Below the pieces are notes generated by a model that was given only the letters and a program-made list of their open reading frames with translations, was not told the DNA's origin and did not search any database. DNA of 64,000 nt from Bryobacter sp. (GTDB lineage Bacteria > Acidobacteriota > Terriglobia > Bryobacterales > Bryobacteraceae): the NCBI GenBank assembly GCA_022843625.1, contig JALHNH010000012.1, positions 1 to 64,000 of the forward strand, read 5' to 3'. Within the stretch, counting starts at the first letter, position 1, and each line of letters begins with the position of its first letter. Position numbers and translations under genes: made by a program. Shown here piece by piece: positions 9,431-17,905 of this stretch.

Positions 9431-9790
9431 CTAGGCAGGGGGAGCGCGTGCAGGGAGGCCAGCGCGCCACGGGGGATCGTGGTTTTTGGTTGCCGGGGCG
9501 GGCCTGAGTGTTTCAGTGACCTGAAGCTGAATCACGTGTTGCCGGGCGGGCAATACGATAAGCATTTTTGCTGCAGGGTTGCCGTCGCCAGCGAGCCAAT
9601 CGATCCAGTAAGCGTCCTGATCGTGTTCTTCGGCTTCCCAGACCGGGGCATCGATGTCGTCATGATGCCAATGGAGATGGGTTTCGCCGTGATCGTGATC
9701 GGGGTCTTCAGCGTGAAAATGGCCGAGCGGGGCCTGGCTGAAAGAACTCAGCAGGCAAACCGCAACCGCGAGATGCAAGTACTTGCGCAC
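9431..9790 (-). CDS. His-rich exported protein, first gene of the metal efflux operon
   Basis: A 119-residue protein of no family I recognise. It starts with GTG and a Sec signal (RKYLHLAVAVCLLSSFSQA), then a metal-ligand-like stretch at about residues 24-45 with HFHAEDPDHDHGE followed by THLHWHHDD: eight His plus many Asp and Glu within 22 residues. The remainder is ordinary, ending in Pro/Ala-rich sequence. The His cluster and its place upstream of the TolC-adaptor-pump genes suggest a periplasmic divalent-metal scavenger or sensor feeding the pump. That function is inferred from composition and position. TAGACT lies nine bases before the GTG with no Shine-Dalgarno, so the operon may begin here on a nearly leaderless transcript. 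Confidence 0.72.
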   Translation of the reverse strand: MRKYLHLAVAVCLLSSFSQAPLGHFHAEDPDHDHGETHLHWHHDDIDAPVWEAEEHDQDAYWIDWLAGDGNPAAKMLIVLPARQHVIQLQVTETLRPAPATKNHDPPWRAGLPARAPPA

Positions 9791-9841
9791 GAATCTTTAA
9801 GTCTACATCCGCCACTTCGCATAGAGTATTGAGTAGCAGAA

Positions 9842-11500
9842 ATGAAGATCTCTCAGCTTGCAGTTTTGATCCTGGCCAGTCTTGGCGCAGATGCGGCTAC
9901 CCGCAAAGCCGATATCGTGATTTATGGCTGTACTTCGAGTGCCATTACGGCTGCCGTGCAGGCTAAGAAGATGGGTAAATCCGTGATGATGGTTTGCCCG
10001 GAAGAGCACTTGGGCGGACTTACCGCGGGTGGGCTGGGCTGGACAGACTCAGGCAACAAGACGGTGATTGGAGGGTTGTCGCGGGAGTTCTATCATCGCG
10101 TCTGGCAACACTATGACAAGCCGGAAGCATGGCGCTGGCAGAAGCGTGAGGCTTATGGCAACAAGGGGCAAGGCACTGAAGCATTAGATTCAAAGGGCCG
10201 GACGATGTGGATCTTTGAGCCGCATGTTGCTGAAGGTGTTTATGAGCAATGGGTGAAGGAAGCGAAGATTCCGATTGTTCGCAATGCGTGGCTGGATCGT
10301 GAAAAGGGCGTCGAGATGAAGGATGGCCGCATTGTTTCGATTGCGACGCTGGACGGCAACAAGTATGTTGCCAAGATGTTTATCGATGCTACCTACGAAG
10401 GCGACCTGATGGCTGCGGCGAAGGTGGATTATCACGTGGGCCGCGAATCGACGGCCACGTATGGTGAGAAGTGGAACGGGGTGCAGACGGGAGTGCTGCA
10501 TCACCGGCATCATTTTGGTGCGGTGCCGAAGCCGATCTCTCCCTATGTGATTCCTGGTGACCCGAAGAGTGGTGTGTTGCCGAAGATCAGTACGGAGTTT
10601 CCTGGTGTTTATGGAGCGGGTGACAAGAAGGTGCAGGCTTATTGCTTCCGTATGAGTCTGACGCAGCACGAGGCCAACCGGGTGCCTTTTCCCAAGCCGG
10701 CCAAGTATGAGCCCAAGGATTATGAGCTGTTACTGCGGATCTTTGATGCGGGCTGGCGTGAGACTTTTCAGAAGTTTGACCCGATCCCGAATCTGAAGAG
10801 CGATACCAATAATCACGGGCCATTTTCAACCGACAATATCGGGCGTAACTGGGATTATCCGGAAGCAAACTATGCCCGGCGCAAAGAGATTTTTGATGAG
10901 CATGTGAACTACCAGCAAGGCTGGCTTTACTTCATCGCCAATGATCCCCGGGTACCGGCGGATGTTCGTACCGAGTTTGCGAAGTGGGGCCTGGCCAAAG
11001 ATGAGTTTGTGAAGACGGGTAACTGGCCTCACCAGATGTACATTCGCGAGGCACGGCGGATGGTGGGCAAGTATGTGATGACCGAGAACGAGTTGACGAA
11101 GAAGCGGCCTACGCCTGAGCCGGTGGGAATGGGTTCTTATGGGATCGATTCTCACAACATCCAGCGCTACATCACGCCGGATGGGTATGTGCAGAACGAA
11201 GGTGATATCGGTGTGAGTACGAACGGACCGTATCAGATTTCTTATGGATCGCTGGTGCCGAAGAAGGGCCAGGCGGGGAACTTGCTGGTGCCGGTTTGCC
11301 TGTCGAGTTCGCACATTGCGTATGGGTCGATTCGGATGGAGCCGGTGTTCATGATTCTGGGGCAGTCGGCGGCGACGGCGGCTGTCCTGGCTATGGATTC
11401 AAAGGTGGATGTGCAGGATCTGCCTTATGAAGTGTTGCGCAAGAAACTGGTTGAGGATGGGCAGGTGCTCGAGTTCGTCAAGGCTCCTGCGGTAAATTGA
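9842..11500 (+). CDS. Secreted FAD-dependent oxidoreductase (FAD_oxidored family)
   Basis: A 552-residue protein with a signal peptide (MKISQLAVLILASLGADA) and an N-terminal dinucleotide-binding fold (ADIVIYGCTSSAITAAVQAK), where the glycine motif appears as GCTSSA. HLGGLTAGGLGWTDSG follows, a signature of the FAD-dependent oxidoreductase family often mislabelled xanthan lyase. The C-terminal part (LVPVCLSSSHIAYGSIRMEP) closes the FAD site. Members are common in soil Acidobacteriota and Planctomycetes next to glycan enzymes; the substrate is unknown. The acylase gene follows after nine bases, so the two are probably cotranscribed. No clear Shine-Dalgarno precedes the ATG. Confidence 0.85.
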   Translation: MKISQLAVLILASLGADAATRKADIVIYGCTSSAITAAVQAKKMGKSVMMVCPEEHLGGLTAGGLGWTDSGNKTVIGGLSREFYHRVWQHYDKPEAWRWQKREAYGNKGQGTEALDSKGRTMWIFEPHVAEGVYEQWVKEAKIPIVRNAWLDREKGVEMKDGRIVSIATLDGNKYVAKMFIDATYEGDLMAAAKVDYHVGRESTATYGEKWNGVQTGVLHHRHHFGAVPKPISPYVIPGDPKSGVLPKISTEFPGVYGAGDKKVQAYCFRMSLTQHEANRVPFPKPAKYEPKDYELLLRIFDAGWRETFQKFDPIPNLKSDTNNHGPFSTDNIGRNWDYPEANYARRKEIFDEHVNYQQGWLYFIANDPRVPADVRTEFAKWGLAKDEFVKTGNWPHQMYIREARRMVGKYVMTENELTKKRPTPEPVGMGSYGIDSHNIQRYITPDGYVQNEGDIGVSTNGPYQISYGSLVPKKGQAGNLLVPVCLSSSHIAYGSIRMEPVFMILGQSAATAAVLAMDSKVDVQDLPYEVLRKKLVEDGQVLEFVKAPAVN

Positions 11501-11509
11501 CCTGTATCT

Positions 11510-13657
11510 ATGCGTTGCTCTTTTGTCGCTCTTCTGTTGATTACCTGTTGTGGTTTTGCCGCTGATCCGGCAGAGTTGCGGCGCTGGGAGGGACAAGCAA
11601 AGAGAGTAAGAATTGTTCGCGACAGCTGGGGCATTGCGCATGTCTATGGCAAGACGGATGCCGATGCTGTCTTTGGGGCTTTGTATGCGCAGGCCGAAGA
11701 TGACTTCAACCGCGTTGAGACCAATTACATCAATGCCATGGGCCGGCTTGCCGAGGCTGAAGGTGAGAAGCTGATCTATCAGGATCTGAGGATGAAGTTG
11801 TTTGTGGATCCGGAGACGCTGAAGCAGCAGTATTCACAGAGCCCGGCCTGGATGAAGAAGCTGATGGATGCTTTTGCGGATGGGCTCAATTTTTATCTCG
11901 CCAAGCATCCTGAGGTGAAGCCTCGGCTGATTACGCGCTTTGAGCCGTGGATGGCGTTGAGCTTTACAGAAGGCAGCATTGGCGGGGATATCGAGCGGGT
12001 GAATCTGAATCAGTTGGAGGCCTTCTACGGCAAGGCTGCTTCGACGCTGGCACGGGTTGAGGTTGAGGATCTGCATAAGGAGCCGTCGGGTTCCAATGGA
12101 GTTGCGATTGGACCTTCGAACACGAAGAACAAGGCGTCGTTGCTTTTGATCAACCCGCATACTTCGTTCTACTTTCGGTCGGAGTTACAGATGGTGAGCG
12201 GCGAGGGCTTGAATGCTTATGGCGCTTCGACCTGGGGACAGTTCTTTATCTATCAGGGCTTCAACGAGAAGTGCGGGTGGATGCATACTTCGAGCGGTGC
12301 CGATGTGATTGATGAGTACCTCGAGACCGTTACGCAGAGGGGCGACCGGTTCTATGCCAAGCACGGAAATGAAGAGAAGCCGCTGGTTTCGAAGTCTGTA
12401 ACGATTCCCTACAGAGCGAAGACTGGTATGGCTGAAAAGAAGTTCACTGTTTTCTATTCAACGCATGGGCCGATTGTGCGGAGCATCGATGGGCAATGGG
12501 TTGCGGTTCGGCTGATGCAGGAACCGGTGAAGGCTTTGCAGCAATCTTACTTGCGAACCAAAGCCAAAGACTACAAGAGCTTCCGCGAGACGATGGAGCT
12601 GAAGACGAACTCATCGAACAATACGATTTTCGCGGATGCGAGCGGGCACATTGCATATTTTCATGGCAACTATATGCCCAAGCGGGATGTGGCCTTTGAC
12701 TGGACCAAACCTGTGGATGGATCGAATCCCGCCACGGAATACGAGGGGCTGCATGCGATCGACGAGACGCCAAACCTCTTGGACCCCAAAGCAGGTTGGC
12801 TTTATAACGCGAACGACTTTCCCTGGTGGGCTGCCGGCAAGGAGAGCTTGAAGAAAGATGCGTATCCTGCTTATGTGGAGAGCGGCATTGCTTCTGCGCG
12901 GGGCGTGCACGCATTGAAGGTGTTTGAGGGTAAGACTGATTTCACGGTTGAAAGCTTATTGGCTGCTGCTTATGACAGCTACCTTCCCTGGTTTGAGAAG
13001 CCGATGCCTGCGCTGATTCGTGTGCTCAAAAATTCCGATGTGAATTGGCGTGAACAGTTGGCAGTACTTGAGAAGTGGGATCTGCGTTGGTCGGTGGATT
13101 CAGTAGCTACTTCGGTGGCCGTGTTTTGGGGTGAGGAAGCGCGGCGGTTGGCAATGCCGGCGGCTCGTCGTGAAGGCATGCTGGTGGAGGACTATCTGGG
13201 CACGAAAGCACCACCTAGTCTTTTGCTGGAAGCAATGGCAACGGCCATGGTGAAGCTGGAGAGAACCAGTGGATCGTGGAAGACGCCCTGGGGGGAAATT
13301 AATCGCTTCCAACGATTGACCGGGGATATTGTGCATCCCTTTGACGATTCGAAAGCCAGTATTCCCGTAGGCTTCACTTCGGCGATATGGGGGAGTCTGG
13401 CGAGTTTTGGTGCGCGGCCTCATCCCGGGACGAAGAAATGGTACGGCACGAGTGGTAACAGCTTTGTTGCTGTTGTGGAGTTTGGCAAGAAGGTGAGAGC
13501 GATTGCAGTTTCTGCTGGCGGTGAGAGCGGAGACCCCAAGAGCAAACACTTTAACGACCAGGCACAGCGTTATGCAAAGGGTGATTTGCGCGAGGTCTAT
13601 TTTTACCCTTCGCAGGTCAAAGACCACACTGAGCGTGAGTACCGCCCAGGGAATTAG
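11510..13657 (+). CDS. Penicillin-acylase-family Ntn hydrolase (PvdQ/acylase-like)
   Basis: A 715-residue periplasmic amidase precursor. A signal peptide (SFVALLLITCCGFAADPAE) is followed by the alpha chain (VRIVRDSWGIAHVYGKTDAD, a hallmark opening of the family). The maturation site is Gly194/Ser195 in PSGSNGVAIGPS. Ser195 would become the N-terminal nucleophile of the beta chain after autocleavage, and INPHTSF follows with the conserved NPH/DPH. The family hydrolyses acyl-amide bonds in beta-lactams, acyl-homoserine lactones or siderophore precursors; the true substrate cannot be told from sequence. It is encoded nine bases after the secreted FAD oxidoreductase. Length and key residues look intact. 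Confidence 0.9.
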   Translation: MRCSFVALLLITCCGFAADPAELRRWEGQAKRVRIVRDSWGIAHVYGKTDADAVFGALYAQAEDDFNRVETNYINAMGRLAEAEGEKLIYQDLRMKLFVDPETLKQQYSQSPAWMKKLMDAFADGLNFYLAKHPEVKPRLITRFEPWMALSFTEGSIGGDIERVNLNQLEAFYGKAASTLARVEVEDLHKEPSGSNGVAIGPSNTKNKASLLLINPHTSFYFRSELQMVSGEGLNAYGASTWGQFFIYQGFNEKCGWMHTSSGADVIDEYLETVTQRGDRFYAKHGNEEKPLVSKSVTIPYRAKTGMAEKKFTVFYSTHGPIVRSIDGQWVAVRLMQEPVKALQQSYLRTKAKDYKSFRETMELKTNSSNNTIFADASGHIAYFHGNYMPKRDVAFDWTKPVDGSNPATEYEGLHAIDETPNLLDPKAGWLYNANDFPWWAAGKESLKKDAYPAYVESGIASARGVHALKVFEGKTDFTVESLLAAAYDSYLPWFEKPMPALIRVLKNSDVNWREQLAVLEKWDLRWSVDSVATSVAVFWGEEARRLAMPAARREGMLVEDYLGTKAPPSLLLEAMATAMVKLERTSGSWKTPWGEINRFQRLTGDIVHPFDDSKASIPVGFTSAIWGSLASFGARPHPGTKKWYGTSGNSFVAVVEFGKKVRAIAVSAGGESGDPKSKHFNDQAQRYAKGDLREVYFYPSQVKDHTEREYRPGN

Positions 13658-13661
13658 GTTT

Positions 13662-13961
13662 TCAGCGTCCTCCGGCGATTGCGCCAACAATCCAGAATGG
13701 TTCTTTGCCTGAAGCTACTGCTTCGGGAAGTGGGTCTTCGGGCCAATTGTGCGATAGATCTTCTTCGCAGGCGAAGAAGCGGATGAAGGGGCGGCGCTGT
13801 TTGGTAGTGTGATCGCGCAGAGTGCCCTGAAGCATCGGATAACGTGCTTCGAGTGCGTCGAGCAAAGCCGCTTGCGTTGGGACGCCTTCGACCTCGAGGT
13901 GTACTTCGCCAGTGATTTGCCCGAGGGTGCGCAGGTGCGCTGGTAACTCTACGCGAATCAC
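13662..13961 (-). CDS. MoaD/ThiS-like beta-grasp protein with GG-Arg tail
   Basis: A 99-residue ubiquitin-like protein. The N-terminus ([20 protein letters not shown]) and the central helix ([20 protein letters not shown]) fit the MoaD/ThiS fold, and the C-terminus is [12 protein letters not shown]. In MoaD and ThiS the final Gly-Gly is adenylated or thiocarboxylated; here one Arg follows it, so trimming would be needed before activation. It overlaps the upstream BNR-propeller gene by four bases, which implies coupled translation. No E1-like MoeB/ThiF gene or molybdopterin gene is nearby, so a sulfur-carrier, modifier or purely structural role stays open. Confidence 0.82.
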   Translation of the reverse strand: MIRVELPAHLRTLGQITGEVHLEVEGVPTQAALLDALEARYPMLQGTLRDHTTKQRRPFIRFFACEEDLSHNWPEDPLPEAVASGKEPFWIVGAIAGGR

Positions 13962-15079
13962 GAGAGAGTCTGGACCTCGACTGAAAGCACGCCCGGGAGA
14001 TCTCTTACTATGGCGTTCCAGGTGTCGCCGCTGTCGGCAGAGGCGTAGACCTGACCGCCGGTGGTGCCGAAGTAGATGCCGCAGGAATCCATTGAGTCTA
14101 CGGCCATCGCATCACGGAGGACGTTGACGTAGCAGTTTTCCTGGGGCAAGCCGTTGGTGAGGGCTTCCCACTCATTGCCGCCGGTCTTGCTTCGATAGAC
14201 CTGCAGCTTGCCATCGATTGGAAAATGCTCGGAATCGCTCTTGATCGGAACCACGTAGATGGTTTCTGGCTCGTGCGCGTGTACGTCGACGACAAAGCCA
14301 AAGTCTGTAGGCAGATTGCCGCTGACCTCGTACCAGGATTCTCCAGCATTGTCACTGCGCATTACATCCCAGTGTTTCTGCATGTAGAGAGTGTTCGGGC
14401 GCGAAGGGTGCATGGCGATGCGATGCACGCAGTGGCCGACTTCGGCGTCCGGGTCGGGGATGTATTGCGAGCGCAAACCTTTGTTGATGGGCTTCCAGGT
14501 AATGCCGTGATCGTCGCTGCGAAAGGCCCCGGCGGCTGAGATGGCGATGAAGATGCGGCCGGGATTGTTGGGGTCAAGGACGATCGTATGCAGGCCCATG
14601 CCACCTGCGCCGGGCTGCCACTGGGAGCCAGAGCCATGGCCTCGCAGGCCAGCAAGTTCGTGCCAGGACTTGCCACCATCGACGGTCTTGAACATGGCTG
14701 CGTCTTCTACGCCGGCATAAACGGTATCGGGGTCTGTTAGTGAGGGCTCAAGGTGCCAGACGCGTTTGAAGTCCCAGGGGTGGGCTGTGCCGTCGTACCA
14801 CTGGTGGGTGCCCGTTACGCCTTCGTAGATGAACTTGTTGTCCATGGGGGTCCAGGTTTTGCCGCCGTCGTCCGAGCGCTGGATCAGTTGACCAAACCAG
14901 CCGCTGCATTGCGAGGCATAGATGCGATTGGGATCGACGGGCGATCCTTTCAGGTGGTAGAGCTCAAAGCCGGCAAAATGCGGCCCGGAGACATCCCACT
15001 TCTCGCGCTTTGCATCGGAGGTGAGAATGAATGCGCCTTTGCGCGTGCCAACAAGAACTCTAACGCCACTTTTAGACAT
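13958..15079 (-). CDS. BNR/sialidase-like beta-propeller protein paired with the MoaD-like protein
   Basis: A 373-residue cytoplasmic-looking protein without a signal peptide. BNR Asp-box repeats are visible ([58 protein letters not shown]), giving a six- or seven-bladed propeller. The opening [20 protein letters not shown] is characteristic of a widely distributed uncharacterised subgroup, not of true sialidases, and no sialidase FRIP or Arg-triad motif is apparent. It has a good Shine-Dalgarno (AAGGAA, seven bases before ATG). The MoaD-like gene overlaps its end by four bases. The DGPF-protein gene lies 60 bases upstream on the same strand and may share the transcript. Confidence 0.85.
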   Translation of the reverse strand: MSKSGVRVLVGTRKGAFILTSDAKREKWDVSGPHFAGFELYHLKGSPVDPNRIYASQCSGWFGQLIQRSDDGGKTWTPMDNKFIYEGVTGTHQWYDGTAHPWDFKRVWHLEPSLTDPDTVYAGVEDAAMFKTVDGGKSWHELAGLRGHGSGSQWQPGAGGMGLHTIVLDPNNPGRIFIAISAAGAFRSDDHGITWKPINKGLRSQYIPDPDAEVGHCVHRIAMHPSRPNTLYMQKHWDVMRSDNAGESWYEVSGNLPTDFGFVVDVHAHEPETIYVVPIKSDSEHFPIDGKLQVYRSKTGGNEWEALTNGLPQENCYVNVLRDAMAVDSMDSCGIYFGTTGGQVYASADSGDTWNAIVRDLPGVLSVEVQTLS

Positions 15080-15139
15080 GATTTTTCCTTTTCAGACTCA
15101 AGTCGAACCGGGGAAACAGAAATCGACAACTAGTAGAAA

Positions 15140-15502
15140 CTATTTTTTCGTTTCGGGCAAGCCGGTTAATTGCACCAGAGGACGAACCTCGATTGTGCCG
15201 ATGCGTGCTGACGGAATTCTTGCGGCAATTGCGAGGGCTTCGTCCAGATCCTTTGCTTCGACGATGAAGTATCCGCCCAACTGTTCACGCGTTTCCGCAA
15301 AGGGGCCATCGGTGATGAGCTTCCTGCCTTCGCGTACTTGAACGCTGGTGGCGGTGGATGTGGGATGCAGGGGCGAAGCGGCTACGAAGTGGCCAGTGGC
15401 ATGCAGATCTTGCGTTAACTGGACGCTTTCGTCGTAACACTCGTTGCGATTTTCTTCGCTCAGAGCGTTCTCGTCGAGATAAGCCAGCAGCATGTATTGC
15501 AT
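15140..15502 (-). CDS. DGPF/YCII-family protein, partner of the ECF42 sigma factor
   Basis: A 120-residue protein of the YCII fold. It carries the DGPF signature in [19 protein letters not shown], the opening [11 protein letters not shown] and the usual helix [14 protein letters not shown]. In actinobacteria and elsewhere DGPF proteins are encoded next to ECF42 sigma factors and are part of their regulon; their biochemical role is not firmly known. Here the gene is divergent from the sigma factor with only 17 bases between start codons, an unusual layout. The promoter of each gene must therefore overlap the other gene's coding sequence. Confidence 0.92.
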   Translation of the reverse strand: MQYMLLAYLDENALSEENRNECYDESVQLTQDLHATGHFVAASPLHPTSTATSVQVREGRKLITDGPFAETREQLGGYFIVEAKDLDEALAIAARIPSARIGTIEVRPLVQLTGLPETKK

Positions 15503-15519
15503 TTTTTTACCATTTACTC

Positions 15520-16788
15520 ATGCAACCGGATTCCGATCAAGCTGTCGAAGCACTGTACCGGTCTGACTGGAGTCTGATTCTGGCTACTTTGATTCGCCAG
15601 GTGGGTGACTTTGAGCTTGCAGAAGAATCGGCACAAGAGGCCTTTTCGGCTGCAGTGGCGCAGTGGCGTAAGGATGGGGTGCCTGAATTTCCGAGGGCAT
15701 GGGTGATTCAAGCCGCCCGGTACAAGGCAATTGATAAGATTCGACATCGGGCGCGGAGCAAAGAAAAAATTGAAGAGTTTGCAGCCAGCCAGAACTGGAC
15801 TGTGGAGATATCTGATTCTGAAATCGACGACGACCGTCTACGTTTGATCTTTACCTGTTGCCATCCGGCTCTGGCGCTGGAGGCACAGGTAGCGCTGACG
15901 CTGCGGACGCTTGGTGGGCTGGATACAGAAGAAATTGCGCGGGCCTTTGTTGTGCCTGTGGCAACCATGGCACAGCGGATCGTGCGCGCCAAGCGAAAGA
16001 TTCGTGATGCGGGGATTCCCTATGCGGTGCCGGGCAGCTCAGAATTGCCCGAGCGGCTGGACGCAGTGCTGACGGTTATTTACTTGATCTTCAATGAGGG
16101 CTATGCGGCGACGCGAGGCCAGGCTTTGCTTCGCGCTGACCTCTGTTCGGAGGCGATTCGTCTGGGCCGATTGCTTTGCGGATTGATGCGGCCGAAGGTG
16201 CCTGCCGAATTGTGCGGCTTGCTTGCGATGATGTTGCTGCATGATGCGCGGCGCGAGGCGCGTCTGGATGCGGCGGGCGATGTTGTGATTCTTGAGGAAC
16301 AAGACCGCAGGCTCTGGCACCAGGAGCAGATCGCCGAAGCGCTGCCGCTGGCGGCAGAGGCGTTCCGTGGCGGGCCGGGGCCCTTCGCCATACAGGCTTC
16401 GATTTCTGCCCTTCATTGCAGCGCGAATCGGCCAGAAGATACCGACTGGCCACAAATCCTGAAGCTTTATGATTTGCTGTTGAAGCTGAAACCATCGCCG
16501 ATTGTGGAACTGAACCGGGCGGTTGCTGTAGCGATGGTGCATGGGCCGGTGGCTGCTCTTGAAGTCATAGAGGCTCTGAGAGCGGATGGATCTCTCGAAA
16601 ACTACCACTTGTTGTATGCAGCCAAGGCAGACCTGTTGCGCCGTGCGGGGGCCAACGAAGAGGCGAGCCTGGCCTATCAGCAGGCGTTGACGCTGGTGAG
16701 CAACGAAAGCGAGCGTCGCTACCTGCAACGCCGGCTGCAAGAGGTACTAGGCGTGGTGCTTGGGTTCGTATTGGCAGAAGGGGTCTGA
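15520..16788 (+). CDS. ECF42-type RNA polymerase sigma factor
   Basis: A 422-residue sigma factor. The sigma-2 region ([19 protein letters not shown], then [20 protein letters not shown]) and sigma-4 region ([20 protein letters not shown], then [15 protein letters not shown]) lie in the first 190 residues. A roughly 230-residue C-terminal helical TPR-like extension follows ([20 protein letters not shown] is its conserved beginning). This is the ECF42 architecture, in which the extension replaces a classical anti-sigma factor as activity control. ATG 15520 was chosen because the conserved N-terminus starts there and any earlier start would run into the divergent DGPF gene. The 3' end overlaps the convergent radical SAM gene by 42 bases. 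Confidence 0.93.
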   Translation: MQPDSDQAVEALYRSDWSLILATLIRQVGDFELAEESAQEAFSAAVAQWRKDGVPEFPRAWVIQAARYKAIDKIRHRARSKEKIEEFAASQNWTVEISDSEIDDDRLRLIFTCCHPALALEAQVALTLRTLGGLDTEEIARAFVVPVATMAQRIVRAKRKIRDAGIPYAVPGSSELPERLDAVLTVIYLIFNEGYAATRGQALLRADLCSEAIRLGRLLCGLMRPKVPAELCGLLAMMLLHDARREARLDAAGDVVILEEQDRRLWHQEQIAEALPLAAEAFRGGPGPFAIQASISALHCSANRPEDTDWPQILKLYDLLLKLKPSPIVELNRAVAVAMVHGPVAALEVIEALRADGSLENYHLLYAAKADLLRRAGANEEASLAYQQALTLVSNESERRYLQRRLQEVLGVVLGFVLAEGV

Positions 16789-17820
16789 GGCCAACGGGTC
16801 GCCGGTTGCTTCGTAAGCTCTGGCGCGCGAGCCACCGCAGAGCGTGTGGTACTCGCAGTAGCCGCAGCGGCCTTCAAACTGGGTGGGGTCGTGGAGAGAT
16901 TGAAAGAGCGGTGAGTCGCGGTAGATGTCTACGAGGCGATCTCGCTTGATGTTGCCAGCGGCCAGCGGCAAGAAGCCGGCAGGGCAGATCTCGCCGCTTT
17001 GCGAGACAAAGACGACGCCGTGGCCATCGCGGATACCGAAGCCGCGAGTGGAGTTGCTGCGCATGATCTGTTCGCCGGTCATCCCTTCGGCGCGCATGGC
17101 GTCGAGGGCGACGCGGCGATAGGAGGGGGCCTCGGTGGTGGCGACGATGAAGGGTGCAGTTTTGGCCGTCTCGTAGGCCCAGTGCATCATGCGTTCGCCT
17201 TCGTCTGGTGAGAGCGGGTCAAGCACCTTGCCGCGGCCTACAGAGATCAGGAAGAAGAGGCTCCAGCGGGCTGGCGTATAGGGCTTGAGGAGTTCGTAAA
17301 TGGCTGGTATGTCGGGAGCTGTTTCTTCTGATACGAGGGTGTTGACTTGCAGTGGAAGTTCCAGCTCCTGGGCCCAGCGCATGGCTGCGAGGGTGCGATC
17401 AAAGGTGCCGGGTACGCCGCGTATGGAATCGTGGCGGCTGGCTGAGGAGCCATCGAGACTTAAGCCGAGGCCGGTAACGCCGTGGGCCTTCAGCTTGGCC
17501 AGAGTTTCTTTCTGGAGTGCTGGCGTTGCAGCGGGGGTGATGGAGGTTTCGATGCCCAGGCGATGCGCCTCGTCGATTAATGGATAGAGGTCTTGACGCT
17601 CCAGCGGGTCGCCACCGGTGAGGATCAAATGTGGCATTGGGTCGCCAAAATCGGGGATCTGCCGCAGGAATGCGAGCCCGTCTTCATAACTTAGTTGATC
17701 CGGATGGGCCGAGGGCAAGGCCTCCGCGCGGCAATGACGGCAAGCAAGCGCACATGCTTGCGTCATCTCCCAGTAAATGTTCATTGGGGTGTGGGAATAG
17801 TCGCGTGCGGCGTGTCGCAT
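16747..17820 (-). CDS. Radical SAM/SPASM enzyme (NirJ/AhbD-like group)
   Basis: A 357-residue enzyme. The radical SAM cluster motif is C23-x3-C27-x2-C30 ([11 protein letters not shown]), and [14 protein letters not shown] is the GGE-like SAM contact. The C-terminal SPASM region carries auxiliary-cluster cysteines in [16 protein letters not shown] and [19 protein letters not shown], then DPFC near the end. This resembles the heme d1/AhbD-related and uncharacterised peptide-modifying groups. No tetrapyrrole gene or short precursor-peptide gene was seen beside it, so the substrate is open. It lies divergent from the hybrid kinase gene. TAGGCT sits six bases before the ATG without a Shine-Dalgarno, which fits leaderless initiation. 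Confidence 0.9.
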   Translation of the reverse strand: MRHAARDYSHTPMNIYWEMTQACALACRHCRAEALPSAHPDQLSYEDGLAFLRQIPDFGDPMPHLILTGGDPLERQDLYPLIDEAHRLGIETSITPAATPALQKETLAKLKAHGVTGLGLSLDGSSASRHDSIRGVPGTFDRTLAAMRWAQELELPLQVNTLVSEETAPDIPAIYELLKPYTPARWSLFFLISVGRGKVLDPLSPDEGERMMHWAYETAKTAPFIVATTEAPSYRRVALDAMRAEGMTGEQIMRSNSTRGFGIRDGHGVVFVSQSGEICPAGFLPLAAGNIKRDRLVDIYRDSPLFQSLHDPTQFEGRCGYCEYHTLCGGSRARAYEATGDPLASDPFCQYEPKHHA

Positions 17821-17871
17821 GATTACAGCCTACTGAAATCCACTCTAAGTTTCCAGCAGGTTGGCATAGCT

Positions 17872-17898
17872 GGCGTATCATAGTTCGATAATTACGCC
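17872..17898. promoter_or_regulatory. Inverted repeat just upstream of the hybrid kinase gene
   Basis: GGCGTA at 17872-17877 is mirrored by TACGCC at 17893-17898, and an inner TATC/GATA pair extends the symmetry. It ends seven bases before the kinase ATG at 17906. No Shine-Dalgarno is visible there, so the repeat may be an operator or a leader hairpin that affects translation. Function is unproven. Confidence 0.35.
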
Positions 17899-17905
17899 TT
17901 TCTCC

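Noticed and set aside
13958..15079. True sialidase
   Set aside because: Asp-box repeats are present, but the sialidase FRIP motif, catalytic Tyr/Glu pair and Arg triad could not be identified, and there is no export signal.
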